Shown one piece after another: positions 1-11,197 of a stretch of DNA of 64,000 nucleotides. The DNA is from Antedon mediterranea (Eukaryota > Echinodermata > Crinoidea > Comatulida > Antedonidae), in the NCBI RefSeq assembly GCF_964355755.1, contig NC_092671.1, forward strand, positions 20,984,001-21,048,000, read 5' to 3'. Position numbers and translations under genes: made by a program. Below the pieces are notes generated by a model. That model was not told the origin of the DNA, made no database searches, and saw only the letters and a list, made by a program, of their open reading frames with translations. The first letter of the stretch is position 1. Every line of letters begins with the position of its first letter.

Positions 1-21
1 AAACACACGCGATTCAATACA

Positions 22-163
22 TTGGGAAAACAATTCTATTTGACGCACACGCACCCTCTGATAATAAAGAAATTTCACACGATGTCTCGTGTCCTGAGAC
101 AAAAGTACGAAGGATCGGATCGGAAAAACAATTCCTTTTGACGTACACGCACCCTCTGATATG
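22..163. repeat. Two ~40-bp direct repeats
   Basis: Two near-identical stretches (about 22-64 and 121-163), each with AACAATTC, then TTTGACG, then CACGCACCCTCTGATA, lie about 100 bp apart. This is a partial tandem duplication. No gene is supported here. Confidence 0.6.
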
Positions 164-2130
164 AAAATACCATGTGCGTTCCTGCATGGTGTAGTCCATT
201 ATACGTGTAAAATTAGGGGTGTCCACTTTTAGTACTAAAGTTAAACCGGTACCTTAACCCGAAGATCGTTGGAAGTATATTATATTTATATTTTATCGCA
301 CCCATCTCAATAATCCAGCCGACAGATCATCGAAAAAATTAACAAACGCCTTTTTACCGAACTCAAGGAAATGGTATAGTCCACAATACACGTGCAGAAG
401 GCTAAACAGAGAGAGAGAGAGGGGTCGGCGTCCGTCTCCGTGTTTTGAATTCTTATAAATATGGATTATACTAACAAAAAAGCTTCAGGAATCGAAACTC
501 GGAAAATAACAATAATTTATATTCTACAACATAATGTCATTGGCTTGATTTTTACCGTGTTTAACACTCTGTGTATGAATAGTTGTAGTTAAGGCCTACA
601 AACAAATTGTTTTTGTACCCTGTGTTCTCCGTCCGCTGCGCCGTAGTGCTGCTAAGTGCTTGCTGTTGTTAGGTCTTTACCTGTTGGGCCTGGCTTCACA
701 TGCCTTTTTTGATCGCATTGTTTGAAACTAAACGAAACATTCAACACAGGAAGGTAAACTGTGAACGCTAAACATCGTACCTTAACAATTATTATTTATA
801 TGGATCGTAAATACACGTAATATTTATATGAAATACAAAAAGATGTAGGCCTAGACAGTCCTCTCCTACTACTACTACGCAATCTGATGAATAAGGGAAA
901 TTCCCCCAAAAATGTTTGCTGGTAGAATTTTTTTTTTTTTTTAATTCCACCCGGGCGCTCAACCGGAAACAAGCTATTTTTTAAATTTTAGCCTAGTTAT
1001 TAAAATATTTTTTTATTTTGGCCTTGGTGCCCCTTCGATTTAAAACAAATGGCCTTGGTGCCCTCCCATTTGGCCTTGGTGCCCCTCAAATCAACGAAAA
1101 CCGGAGGCCAAATGGCCTTGCCCCTAAAATCCCCAAATTCGAGGCCTGCGTGCGCGCTGTTTAATCTTGGTAATGAAAATGGAGTCAGCTCTCGGTATCC
1201 CTATTTATAGATTTTGTTCAGTAAATGTAGTCTATGGTGTATATCATTGAATTTGTATGATTTTGAGTTGTATTTTGAGCACACTACCATTTCGTAGAAT
1301 CTTTCTTGGCTTTTGCGCGTACAGTTTTCTCTCTGCATGGTCTTTAGAAACACCCATCAGTAGATTTCGTTTTAAATTTTTAACTTGTTTACATACTACT
1401 TTTTAAAAATGTGGATTAGATAATTTTTTTGAAGAGATATGTAACACGATGGATAACCCCAGATCTGACCAGCTTTATGTTGCCTAAGATTAAAGAACGT
1501 GCTTGTATTGATTGGAGGAGTGATCTTGCATTAAAATCTTATCTTTTAGACTTATCAAATTATCAAAGAAACTCCCTACCTAGAAAAATATTTACTTGAA
1601 CCATTAGACTTGGAAAGCGCAAGCATAAAAAAAGAGAAAGAGAAAGATATTCACACAGTTTGTAGTTAATAATTAGGTTAACAGAAATTCAGCCGATCCC
1701 GCTTCAAAAAGTTAATCAATAAGCATAATTTTAGGTGTAAACAAATTGAAATTCTCAACAAAGAAATACATAGAAATAATGCCCTCTATTTTAGTCTAGA
1801 TTTGTATGCATTTAATTTAGGAGAGAATATCTCAACTGTTATATAGGATGATTTGACCCCAAGGAACAACATGGGATATGTGCCAAATTCGCTATCCGAG
1901 GAGAACATGCTCAAAACCAGGGTCAAAGGTTAAAAATGTGTGGTTCTTATATCTCGACAACCACTTGTCGTACAGATTTGCTTTTGGTGTCAAATTGTTC
2001 AGAATATATTCGGTCTAACACAACTTTTAGCAAAAAAATGACCGGAAATGCTTTTATTGACCTTTGACTCAAAAAATCATTGTTCTTTCTTCAGATATAT
2101 TTATGATTATTTGTTAAAAAGATGTCCTTT
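164..2130. other. AT-rich DNA without a recognised gene
   Basis: No open frame of convincing length or family resemblance was found. The only local structure is at about 1019-1110, where GGCCTTGGTGCCC recurs three to four times as a short degenerate repeat. This may be intergenic or intronic DNA. Confidence 0.5.
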
Positions 2131-2460
2131 AATCGCAAAAATACATACAAATCAAAGATAGTTCTTTAATAAAGAATCACATACCCATTTTTGCCCTAGT
2201 TAATTGTATACTATAAATACACAATTTATGGAAAATATGTTTTTGTTACCATGGAAACGTGTAACAAAATAAAATGTGTTGATTAATCGCAAAAATACAC
2301 AAAATCGAACATAGTTAAAAAATTATAAATCACATCATGCCCATTTTTTCACCAGTTAATTGTATAAGATAAATACACAATTTTCAATCAAACTGTTTAT
2401 TAAAAATATGCTTTTGTAACCATAGAAAATATGTAATAAATAAAAATATGTTGAATCGTA
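2131..2460. repeat. Diverged tandem duplication, ~150-170 bp unit
   Basis: The block running from AATCGCAAAAATACA through AGTTAATTGTATA to AAATATG is present twice (about 2131-2285 and 2286-2454), and a third start follows. The copies are clearly diverged. It sits just upstream of the Penelope insertion and is noncoding. Confidence 0.6.
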
Positions 2461-2503
2461 AACATTTTTTGCACAATGAATTTTCTTTTTCAAACTGTCA
2501 AAA

Positions 2504-3293
2504 TTACATCATGTGTTTGAATAAGTGCATTTTGTAGGATTGTAGATAATAAATAAATAATTTTGTTTGACAAATCCAAAAGAAATTACTCGCATTCTTT
2601 AGCTTTCGCCATCTTGGCTGATGGCTTGATCACAAGTGATCCGGTCCACTACTACTTCCTGGAAATCTGTTGTTATTGTTTCTAGGTGACGTCATACTTT
2701 TTCGTAGCAGTGATGTGTATACGTGATCGAGATATACAGCCCCTTCGTCGCGGTTGATTGCGTTAGTCCCCCTCTTTCTGATTTGGATTGCCTCTCTGAT
2801 TCTACGCTTGAATGGGTTAGAGTCTCTGTCAAGAATTTTTGCCCCATCCCAATCGATGATATGGTTTTCTTGCGCTGCATGGTCTGTGATGGCGGATTTG
2901 TGGATTTCGGATGTTGATTCCTTTCTTGTTGCCCGAGTGTATTTACGATCGGTGACCGTTTCAGTGTCTTTTTGGTGTTCTTTCAGTCTTACTCCAAATT
3001 GACGACCTGTTTCCCCAATATACGATTTCTTGCAACTTTTGCAAGGGATGTCGTAAACAATGTCACTTGTTTGGGTGATGTCCTTCTTGTCTTTGGGGTG
3101 GACTAAAATGCTTTTAAGAGTGTTCGTTGGACGCATGGCATGTCACCTAGAAACAATAACAACAGATTTCCAGGAAGTAGTAGTGGACCGGATCACTTGT
3201 GATCAAGCCATCAGCCAAGATGGCGAAAGCTAAAGAATGTGAGTAATTTCTTTTGGATTTGTCAAACAAAATTATTTATTTACATCATGTGTT
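2504..3293 (-). mobile_element. Short Penelope-like element with inverted terminal arms and 14-bp TSD
   Basis: The endonuclease fragment is enclosed by inverted arms of about 141 bp (2550-2690 and 3142-3282) that differ at about one base. Outside them the direct repeat TTACATCATGTGTT occurs at 2504-2517 and 3280-3293 and looks like a target-site duplication. Left of the arm, 2518-2549 has no partner, like the unpaired extension often seen at one end of Penelope elements. Terminal repeats that can be inverted and a 5' truncation are known features of this class; the reverse transcriptase is missing. The element lies in AT-rich DNA 270 bp before array 1. Confidence 0.8.
2630..3136 (-). CDS. Penelope-like GIY-YIG endonuclease domain (5'-truncated)
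   Basis: This 168-residue minus-strand frame is the C-terminal end of a Penelope-like polyprotein. Residues around 26-50 read VYDIPCKSCKKSYIGETGRQ, that is, the CxxC linker seen before the nuclease followed by a GIY-YIG core in the form SYIGET, with a downstream R and a conserved EH. In the family this nuclease nicks target DNA for target-primed reverse transcription. The upstream RT is absent, so this is a truncated copy and not a functional retroelement. The last ~20 residues are encoded by the left inverted arm and are probably not part of the original protein. The Met start is simply the first available and the original frame probably extended further. Family assignment is firm; activity is unlikely. 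Confidence 0.85.
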   Translation of the reverse strand: MRPTNTLKSILVHPKDKKDITQTSDIVYDIPCKSCKKSYIGETGRQFGVRLKEHQKDTETVTDRKYTRATRKESTSEIHKSAITDHAAQENHIIDWDGAKILDRDSNPFKRRIREAIQIRKRGTNAINRDEGAVYLDHVYTSLLRKSMTSPRNNNNRFPGSSSGPDHL

Positions 3294-3559
3294 CATTGAA
3301 GAATTTGTTTCTGATAATTGTCTTTCATATTTTCTTCCATGAATGTAGAGATTAAATACCTGTTGATAAATAATAATTTAATTAATTAAAATAAATTAAC
3401 TTTAAAAAATAATCTGTATTAATTTAAAAAAATGTTAACTGAAGAAAATGCAAACATAGATTTTTATAGCAGTATAACAGTTTTTAAATTAATCAATTAA
3501 AACTAAAAACCTACAAAATATGATTCCTTTCATACTTTATTAAAAAACATAATCCTCAA
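3294..3559. other. AT-rich spacer before array 1
   Basis: Low-complexity A/T sequence with TTAATTAAATTAA-like runs. I see no gene or element ends here. Confidence 0.5.
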
Positions 3560-5052
3560 CTAGAATTTAATTCGTCACTTTGACGAATTATAGGTGATCA
3601 TTTTTATCATTTTTATAAAATTAACATTTTTTAAACATGCATGTACGTTAACATACGATCGTTAAAAGTTGATGTACGCCATCCTATGACATGATTGCAT
3701 ATACACTTATAGTGCTGAGTTGTACCTATGTGTCATACAATATGTACAGTAGTGTAGCATAGGTGAAATTACGGGACTCGTATCGTGTTCTAATTTTTTG
3801 GTATGATGGAATTTTCAAAATAAACTCGAAGATGACAATTTCGAAAGATAATGAATTGAGCAAATAAATATAAGGATTGGAAGAAAATTTGACACGTAGA
3901 AGCGCAATGCGCGGTCTTTGAAATTTGTATAACTTTGACTAAATAAATTTAAAAACTACTTTTTAACTTCAACTGGCCATATGATAACATCACAACATCC
4001 GATAGGCTTAATTTTAATATGAATTCATATCTACATTTCATCAGCTTTCATAATAAGTTATAATCTTCAAGGTCACCTTTAATTCTGAAGAGCTATAAGA
4101 TATTCAAATGTATGGTGTAGCTGAAATTACACGACCTAGGTTATTCAAGTTTTTACGCGTGATGACGTCATCAAAATAAAAATGTTGACAACTCATTAGA
4201 AGAATAATTAATTGAGCAAGCACATACTAAAAGTTGTGCGAAAATCGGGCTCAAATAACGGAGATGCGCTCTATTGAATGTGATAACCCACACAAAAAGA
4301 AAAAAATTCCTAATTTTTTAATTCAAGTGGCCATTTGATGACGTCATACCATTTTGTACGTCTAATGTGTATATACATTTGTATCTACAACTTATTGGCT
4401 TCCATAATAAGTTAAAAAAATTGGGGGTCATCTGCCATTCTGAAGAGTTATATTCATTTTAAAAAGTCCTTATTTTTTACCATTTTTAGCACTTTTGTAC
4501 AATTAGTGTGCGCATTTTGTCATTTTTAACGTGCTCGTATAGCGTTATTTTAAGTCGGAATGGACTCAAAATTGGTGAATGTACTAAGGATTGTGAGTAG
4601 AATGTGATTTATACATCAAATTTGATTTTTTACGCATTTTAAGAATCGTGCGCACAAAAACACATTTTTGCGCAGTAATTTTTTGAAACGCGCAAATGGC
4701 CTAATTCATGCTCTAAATTGATCAAAACCTAATTTTGCGCGTTTTAAATTTTTAACGCGCGATTTCACGTGCATGACCTTGAAACGCGCAACTTTTTATT
4801 TGCTAATATTTTTACCCTTGACCTGAAGTTTACCTGTAGTGAATTTCATTAATATGTCATAATGAATTATGGAGATATGATTGATAATGTGATTTCACAA
4901 AATGGCGTATAAATGACGTCACGGATGAGTGATCACGCTGGAAAGCTGATTAGGATTAAGTTATATTATTTGAAAGATATTTTGGTAATCATTGACATTA
5001 AACTTTTTGAGATAATTGTTACACAAAATAGTGTACAGAAACAATAAAAAGA
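3560..5052 (+). mobile_element. Element A1 (type A), body; its 3' end is at 14567-14643
   Basis: This is the outermost element of array 1. It starts CTAGAATTTAATTCGTCA; the 5' hairpin stem is AATTCGTCA with loop CTT and TGACGAATT, followed by TAGGTGATCATTTTTAT. The matching 3' hairpin (GGTGATCA arm) is at 14611-14642, about 9.5 kb away because elements B1 and B2 inserted at 5052. The rejoined length is about 1.57 kb. The body resembles A2 (11198) more than any type B element. Confidence 0.8.
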
Positions 5053-6632
5053 CTAGACATGTAACTCGTCACTTTGACGAGTTAGTTATCCGCACGACAA
5101 ACGCCACGTGCACGTCATATGTTAGAATATTGCACACAGAAAAAGATTATGACCTGAACTGAAGAATATGATATGTTATTATTGCTGAATTTCTATTATT
5201 TTGATTCATATAATATAGTATACACAGTATAATCTGTATCCATATCACATACAGTGTAGAATAGCTGAAATTACGGGACCCGCTATTTATTGCAATTTTT
5301 AACATGTTGACGGTTTTAAAATGAAACGCGCAGGTAGCAATTTCGGAAGGAAGTTATCTCAGCAACAACATATTAACGTGTAGAAGAAATTTGAATACGT
5401 GAAATATTGATGCGCGCTTTTTTAAATGTAATGCATTATGACGTAAAAGATGAAAATACGACTTTTTTTATTTAACTGGTCATATGATGACGTCACAACA
5501 TCTGATTGGCAAAATGTTTACATAAATTCGTATCTACAATCCAATAGCTTCCAGAAAACGTTTTAATCATGATTATCACGTTTTATTCTGACGACCTATA
5601 ACAGATTGAAATTTACTGTAAAGACGAAAATAAGTAACCCACGTTATTTACATTTTTAGACATGATGACGTCATAAAAATTAAAATATTTTTAACTCATA
5701 CGAAATATAGTTGATTGACCTAGATAATATAAAAATCGGGGTAAAAATGGAAAACAGATAATTGGAGATGCGCTCTATTAAATGTCATGCGCTATGATAA
5801 AAGATACAAAAATCCTATATTTTATATTCGCATGGCCATACGGTGACGTCACAATGTTCGGTTAGCCATATTAATGCATGATCCAAAATCTACAACTCAT
5901 CAACTTTCAGAATATGCAAAAAAAATTACTTTCACCGTTTAGTTTAGGAACTACGACTGTTTAAAAAAGGGCACAATTTTGACAAATTTTGACGATTTTT
6001 TGAACTTTTTCATAAAAAATGCACGTAAATTATCCAATTCAACGTGCCCGTATGACGTAATTTTAAGTCGAAATTGTTCAAAAGTTGGTAAAATTACTAG
6101 AAAAGGCTGGAAAAACATAAATCACGCGAAAAAAAATTGTTTTCAACGCTACGTGCGTACCGCGCGCGTAAAAATTTGAGCGCACGTGGGAATTTTTTAC
6201 ATGCTCTAAATGACATGAAACGCGTAGAAAGTTGATTAGATATTGATTTTTCGCATTTTGAAATTTTAAACGCGCGTGCACGCGTAACTTCGTGTGAAAC
6301 ATGCCAATTTTTTTTCACATTCAGTTAGCGCAAGATATCAATTAAACTTTTGTTAAGTTTCAATTTAAATTGCTATATGGTTTTCAATCTATGTTAAATA
6401 GGCGAAACTCGTAAAAATGCGCGTAAGTCATGTTGCGCAACTCTGACGTCATTCAAAAATAGGAGGTGCACAACTTCACCTGAATGATCTCATGCTGACA
6501 AAGTTATAACATGTTATGTTTACACGTTTTTGAGATACGCGAGACACAAAAATAGAGGAGAAAGAAAGAAAAAAAAAAAAAAAAAGTAACAGGACAGTTA
6601 CAAGGAGTTATCCGCTGAGTGCGGATAACTAA
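5053..6632 (+). mobile_element. Element B1 (type B), complete
   Basis: This is an uninterrupted copy and so defines the element. CTAGACATG leads to a 5' hairpin (AACTCGTCA, loop CTT, TGACGAGTT), then AGTTATCCGCACG, a ~1.4 kb noncoding body, GAGAAAGAAAGA with a poly-A stretch, then ACAGTTACAAGG and the 3' hairpin AGTTATCCGC, loop TGAGT, GCGGATAACT (6605-6630). Length is 1580 bp. It is inserted in A1, and B2 follows directly after its end. Confidence 0.85.
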
Positions 6633-8161
6633 CTAGACATGTAACTCGTCACTTTGATGAGTTTGGTTATCCGCCGCGCAAGTGGTGCAACATTAACATT
6701 AAGGGGATAGGTTGAGGACAAAAGGAAGTGTTCACGTTGGCATTATGACCTGAACTGAAGAATATGATATGTTATTCGCTGAATTTTATTATTTTAATTC
6801 ATATATAGTATACACAGTATAATCTGTATCCATATCACATACAGTGTAGAATAGGTGAAATTAAGGGACCCGCTATTTATTGCAATTTTTAACATGTTGA
6901 CGGTTTTAAAATGAAACGCGAAGGTAGCAATTCCGAAAGGAAATTATCTCAGCAACAACGTATTAGCGTGTAGAAGAAATTTGAATACGTGAAATATTGA
7001 TGCGCGCTCTTTTAAATGTAATGAATTATGACGCAAAAGATGAAAATACGACCTTTTTTATTTAACTGGCCATATGATGACGTCACAACATCGATTGGCA
7101 ACATTTTTACATAATTTCGTATCTACAATCCAATAGCTTCCAGAAAAAGTTTTAATCGTGATTATCACATTTTATTCTTACGAGCTATAACAGATTAAAA
7201 TTTACTGTAAAGATGAAATTAATGCCACACGTGATTAAAATTTTTAGGCATGATGACGTCAAAAAAATTAAAATATTTTTAACTCATGCGAAAGATAGTT
7301 GATTGACCTAGACAATATCAAAATCGGGGTAAAAATGGAAAACGGATAAGTGGAGATGCGCTCTATTCAATGTGATGAGCTATGACGAAAGATACAAAAA
7401 TCCTAAATTTTATATTCGCGTGGCCATACGATGACGTCACAATGTCCGGTTAGCCATATTAATACCTGATCCGATATCTACAACTCATCTACCTCCAGAA
7501 TATGCCATCCACAAAAAGTTGACCGTCTAGTTTAGAAATTACACTGTTTAAAAAAAGGCATATTTTAAACGAATTTTTTAACCTTTTCACAAAAAACGCG
7601 CGCAAATTGTCCAATTCGACGTGCTCGTATGACGTATCTTCAAGTCGAAATTGTTTAAAATTTGGCAAAATTACTAGGAAAGGCTGGAAAAACATAAATC
7701 ACGCGAAAAAAATACGTTTTCAATGCTACGTGCGCACCGCACACGTAAAAATGTTCGCACGCGTGGGAATTTTTGAAATGCTTAAAACGACATGAAACGC
7801 GTAGAAAGTTGATTATAAATTAATTTTGCGCATTTTGAAATTTTAAATGCGCATGCGCGCGTAACTTTGTGTAAAACACGCAATTGTTTTTCAACAGAAA
7901 GTTAGCGCATGATATAAATTAAACTTTTGCAAAGTTTCACTTTAAAATGTTATTTGGTTTTCGACATATGTTAAATACGAGAAAATCGTTAAATCGCGCG
8001 TACGTCACGTTGCGCAATTGTAAACATCATGAAAAGCTTCGCTTGACGACGTTACATAAATGTCAAAATGTTAACATAGTTAACAAAATGTTATGTTTGC
8101 AAGTTTTAGAGAAAAGCATTACACAAAAATCATACAGAAAGAAAGAAGATTAAGAAAAAGA
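6633..8161 (+). mobile_element. Element B2 (subfamily B'), body; 3' end at 14509-14566
   Basis: It has CTAGACATG, the 5' hairpin with one G-U pair (TGATGAGTT arm), then TTGGTTATCCGCCGCGC. The same GGTTATCC signature is in its 3' hairpin at 14536-14565 (loop region TGCAACTTCGTTG). It is interrupted by B3 at 8161 inside AAGAAAAAGA/TGATGATG. It was inserted directly after the end of B1. Confidence 0.8.
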
Positions 8162-9686
8162 CTAGACATGTAACTCGTCACTTTGACGAGTTTGGTTATC
8201 CGCCGCGCAAGTGGTGCAACATTAACATTAAGGGGATAGGTTGAGGACAAAAGGAAGTGTTTACGTTGGCATTATGACCTGAACTGAAGAATATGATATG
8301 TTGTTATTGCTGAATTTTATTATTTAAATTCATATAGTATACACAGTATAATCTGTATCCATATCACATACAGTGTAGAATAGGTGAAATTACGGGGCCC
8401 GCTATTTATTGCAATTTTTTAACATGTTGACGGTTTTAAAATGAAACGCGAAGGTAGCAATTCCGAAAGGAAATTATCTCAGCAACAACGTATTAGCGTG
8501 TAGAAGAAATTTGAATACGTGAAATATTGATGCGCGCTCTTTTAAATGTAATGAATTATGACGCAAAAGATGAAAATACGACCTTTTTTATTTAACTGGC
8601 CATATGATGACGTCACAACATCCGATTGGCAACATTTTTACATAATTTCGTATCTACAATCCAATAGCTTCCAGAAAAAGTTTTAATCGTGATTATCACA
8701 TTTTATTCTTACGAGCTATAACAGATTAAAATTTACTGTAAAGATGAAATTAATGCCACACGTGATTTAAATTTTTAGGCATGATGACGTCAAAAAAATT
8801 AAAATATTTTTAACTCATGCGAAAGACAGTTGATTGACCTAGACAATATCAAAATCGGGGTTAAAATGGAAAACGGATAAGTGGAGATGCGCTCTATTCA
8901 ATGTGATGAGCTATGACGAAAGATACAAAAATCCTAAATTTTATGTTCGCGTGGCCATACGATGACGTCACAATGTCCGGTTAGCCATATTAATACCTGA
9001 TCCGATATCTAAAACTCATCTACTTCCAGAATATGTCATCCACAAAAATTTGACCGTCTAGTTTAGAAATTACGACTGTTTAAAAAAAGGCATATTTTAA
9101 ACGAATTTTTTAACCTTTTCATAAAAAACGCGCGCAAATTGTCCAATTGGACGTGCTCGTATGACGTATCTTTAAGTCGAAATTGTTTAAAATTTGGTAA
9201 AATTACTAGAAAAGGCTTGAAAAACATAAATCACGCGAAAAAAATACGTTTTCAATGCTACGTGCGCACCGCACACGTAAAAATGTGCGCACGCGTGGGA
9301 ATTTTTTACATGCTTAAAACGAGATGAAACGCGTAGAAAGTTGATTATAAATTAATTTTGCGCATTTTGAAATTTTAAATGCGCGTGCGCGCGTAACTTT
9401 GTGTAAAACACGCAATTTTTTTTCAACAGACAGTTAGCGCATGATATAAATTAAACTTTTGCAAAGTTTCATTTTAAAATGTTATTTGGTTTTCGACATA
9501 TGTTAAATACGAGAAAATCGTTAAATCGCGCGTACGTCGCGTTGCGCAATTGTAAACATCATGAAAAGCTTCGCTTGACGACGTTACGTGAATGTCAAAA
9601 TGTTAACATAGTTAACAAAATGTTATGTTTGCAAGTTTTAGAGAAAAGCGTTACACAAAAATCATACAGAAAGAAAGAAGATGAAA
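8162..9686 (+). mobile_element. Element B3 (subfamily B'), body; 3' end at 14443-14508
   Basis: Nearly identical to B2 and to U1 (49686) of array 2, including the leader after GGTTATCCGCCGCGC. Its closing hairpin at 14477-14506 is the same B' type as that of B2. It is interrupted by B4 after AGAAAGAAGATGAAA. Small Met-started frames in the body (near 9139 and 9479) recur in sister copies but show no protein family and drift in length, so I do not call them genes. Confidence 0.8.
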
Positions 9687-11197
9687 CTAGACATGTAACT
9701 CGTCACTTTGACGAGTTAGTTATCCGCACGACAAACGCCACGTGCATGTCATACGTTGGTATATGGCGCACAGAAAAAGATTATGGCATTATGACCTGAA
9801 CTGAAGACTATGATATGTTGTTATTGCTGAATTCTATTATTTTGATTCATATATAGTATACACAGTGTAATCTGTATACATATCACATACAGTGTAGAAT
9901 AGGGGAAATTACGGGACCCGCTATTTATTGCAATTTTTAACATGTTGATGGTTTTAAAATAAAACGCGAAGGTAGCAATTTTGGAAGGAAATTATCTCAG
10001 CAACAACATTTTAACGTGTAGAAAAAATTTGAATACGTGAAATATTAATGCGCGCTCTTTTAAATGTAATGAACTATGACGCAAAATATGAAAATACGAC
10101 TTTTTTTATTTAACTGGCCATATGATGACGTCACCACATCCGATTGGCAAAATTTTCACATGATTTTGTATTTACCATCCAATAGCTTCAAGAAAACGTT
10201 TTAATCGTGATTATCACATTTTATTCTTACGAGCTATAACAGATTGAAATTTACTGTAAAGATGAAATTAATGCCACACGTAATTTAAATTTTTAGGCAT
10301 GATGACGTCATAAAAATTAAAATATTTTTAACTCATGCTAAATATAGTTGATTAACCTAGACAATATCAAAATCGGGGTGAAAATGGAAAACGGATAAGT
10401 GGAGATGAGCTCTATTAAATGTGAGGAGTTATGACGAAAGATACAAAAATCCTAAATTTCATATTCGCGTGGCCATACGATGACGTCACAATGTCCGGTT
10501 AGCCATATTAATGCATGATCTGATATCTACAACTCATCAACTTCCAGAATATGTAATAAAAATAATTTTTACCGTTTAGTTTAGAAACTACGATTGTTTA
10601 AAAAAAGGCTTAATTTTGACAAATTTTTGAAGTTTTTCATAAAAAAAGCGCGCAAATTATCATATTCTACGTGCTCGTATGACGTAATTTGAAGTCGAAA
10701 TTGTTTAAAAGTTGGTAAAATTACTAGAAAAGGCTAGAAAAATATAAATCACTCGAAAAAATGACGTTTTTAACGCTACGTGTGCACCACGCGCGTACAA
10801 ATTTGCGCACGTGTGGGAATTTTTGACATGCTCAAAATGACATGAAACGCGTAGAAAGTTGATTAGAAATTGATTTTTCGCATTGTAAAATTTTAAACGC
10901 GCGTGCGCGCGTAACTTCGTGTAAATCATGCCATTTTTAGTTCACAAAAAGTTAGCGCACGATATAAATTAGACTTTTGCTAAGTTTCAATTTAAATCGT
11001 TATATGGTTTTCGATCTATGTTAAATACGCGAAATTCATAAAAACGTGCGTAAGTCATGTTGCGCAACTCTGACGTCATTCAATGATAGGAAAGCACAAC
11101 TTCACGTGATTGCCCATATGTTGACAAAGTTATAAAATGTTAACTTTACACGTTTTAGAGATACGCTCTGCACAAAAATGACAGAAAGAAAGAAGAA
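9687..11197 (+). mobile_element. Element B4 (type B), body; 3' end at 14361-14442
   Basis: Starts CTAGACATG with 5' hairpin and AGTTATCCGCACGAC. Very close to U2 (51209) of array 2. Its closing hairpin at 14415-14440 has the loop CATAG, as does the closing hairpin of U2 at 56236, which independently confirms the pairing. It is interrupted by A2 after GACAGAAAGAAAGAAGAA. TGACGTCA occurs at 10126, 10303, 10481 and 11071. Confidence 0.8.

Noticed and set aside
9139-9799. Small proteins repeated in each array unit (about 62 and 70-106 residues)
   Set aside because: The frames recur only because the DNA recurs. They change length between copies, have no recognised motif, and type A units do not preserve them.
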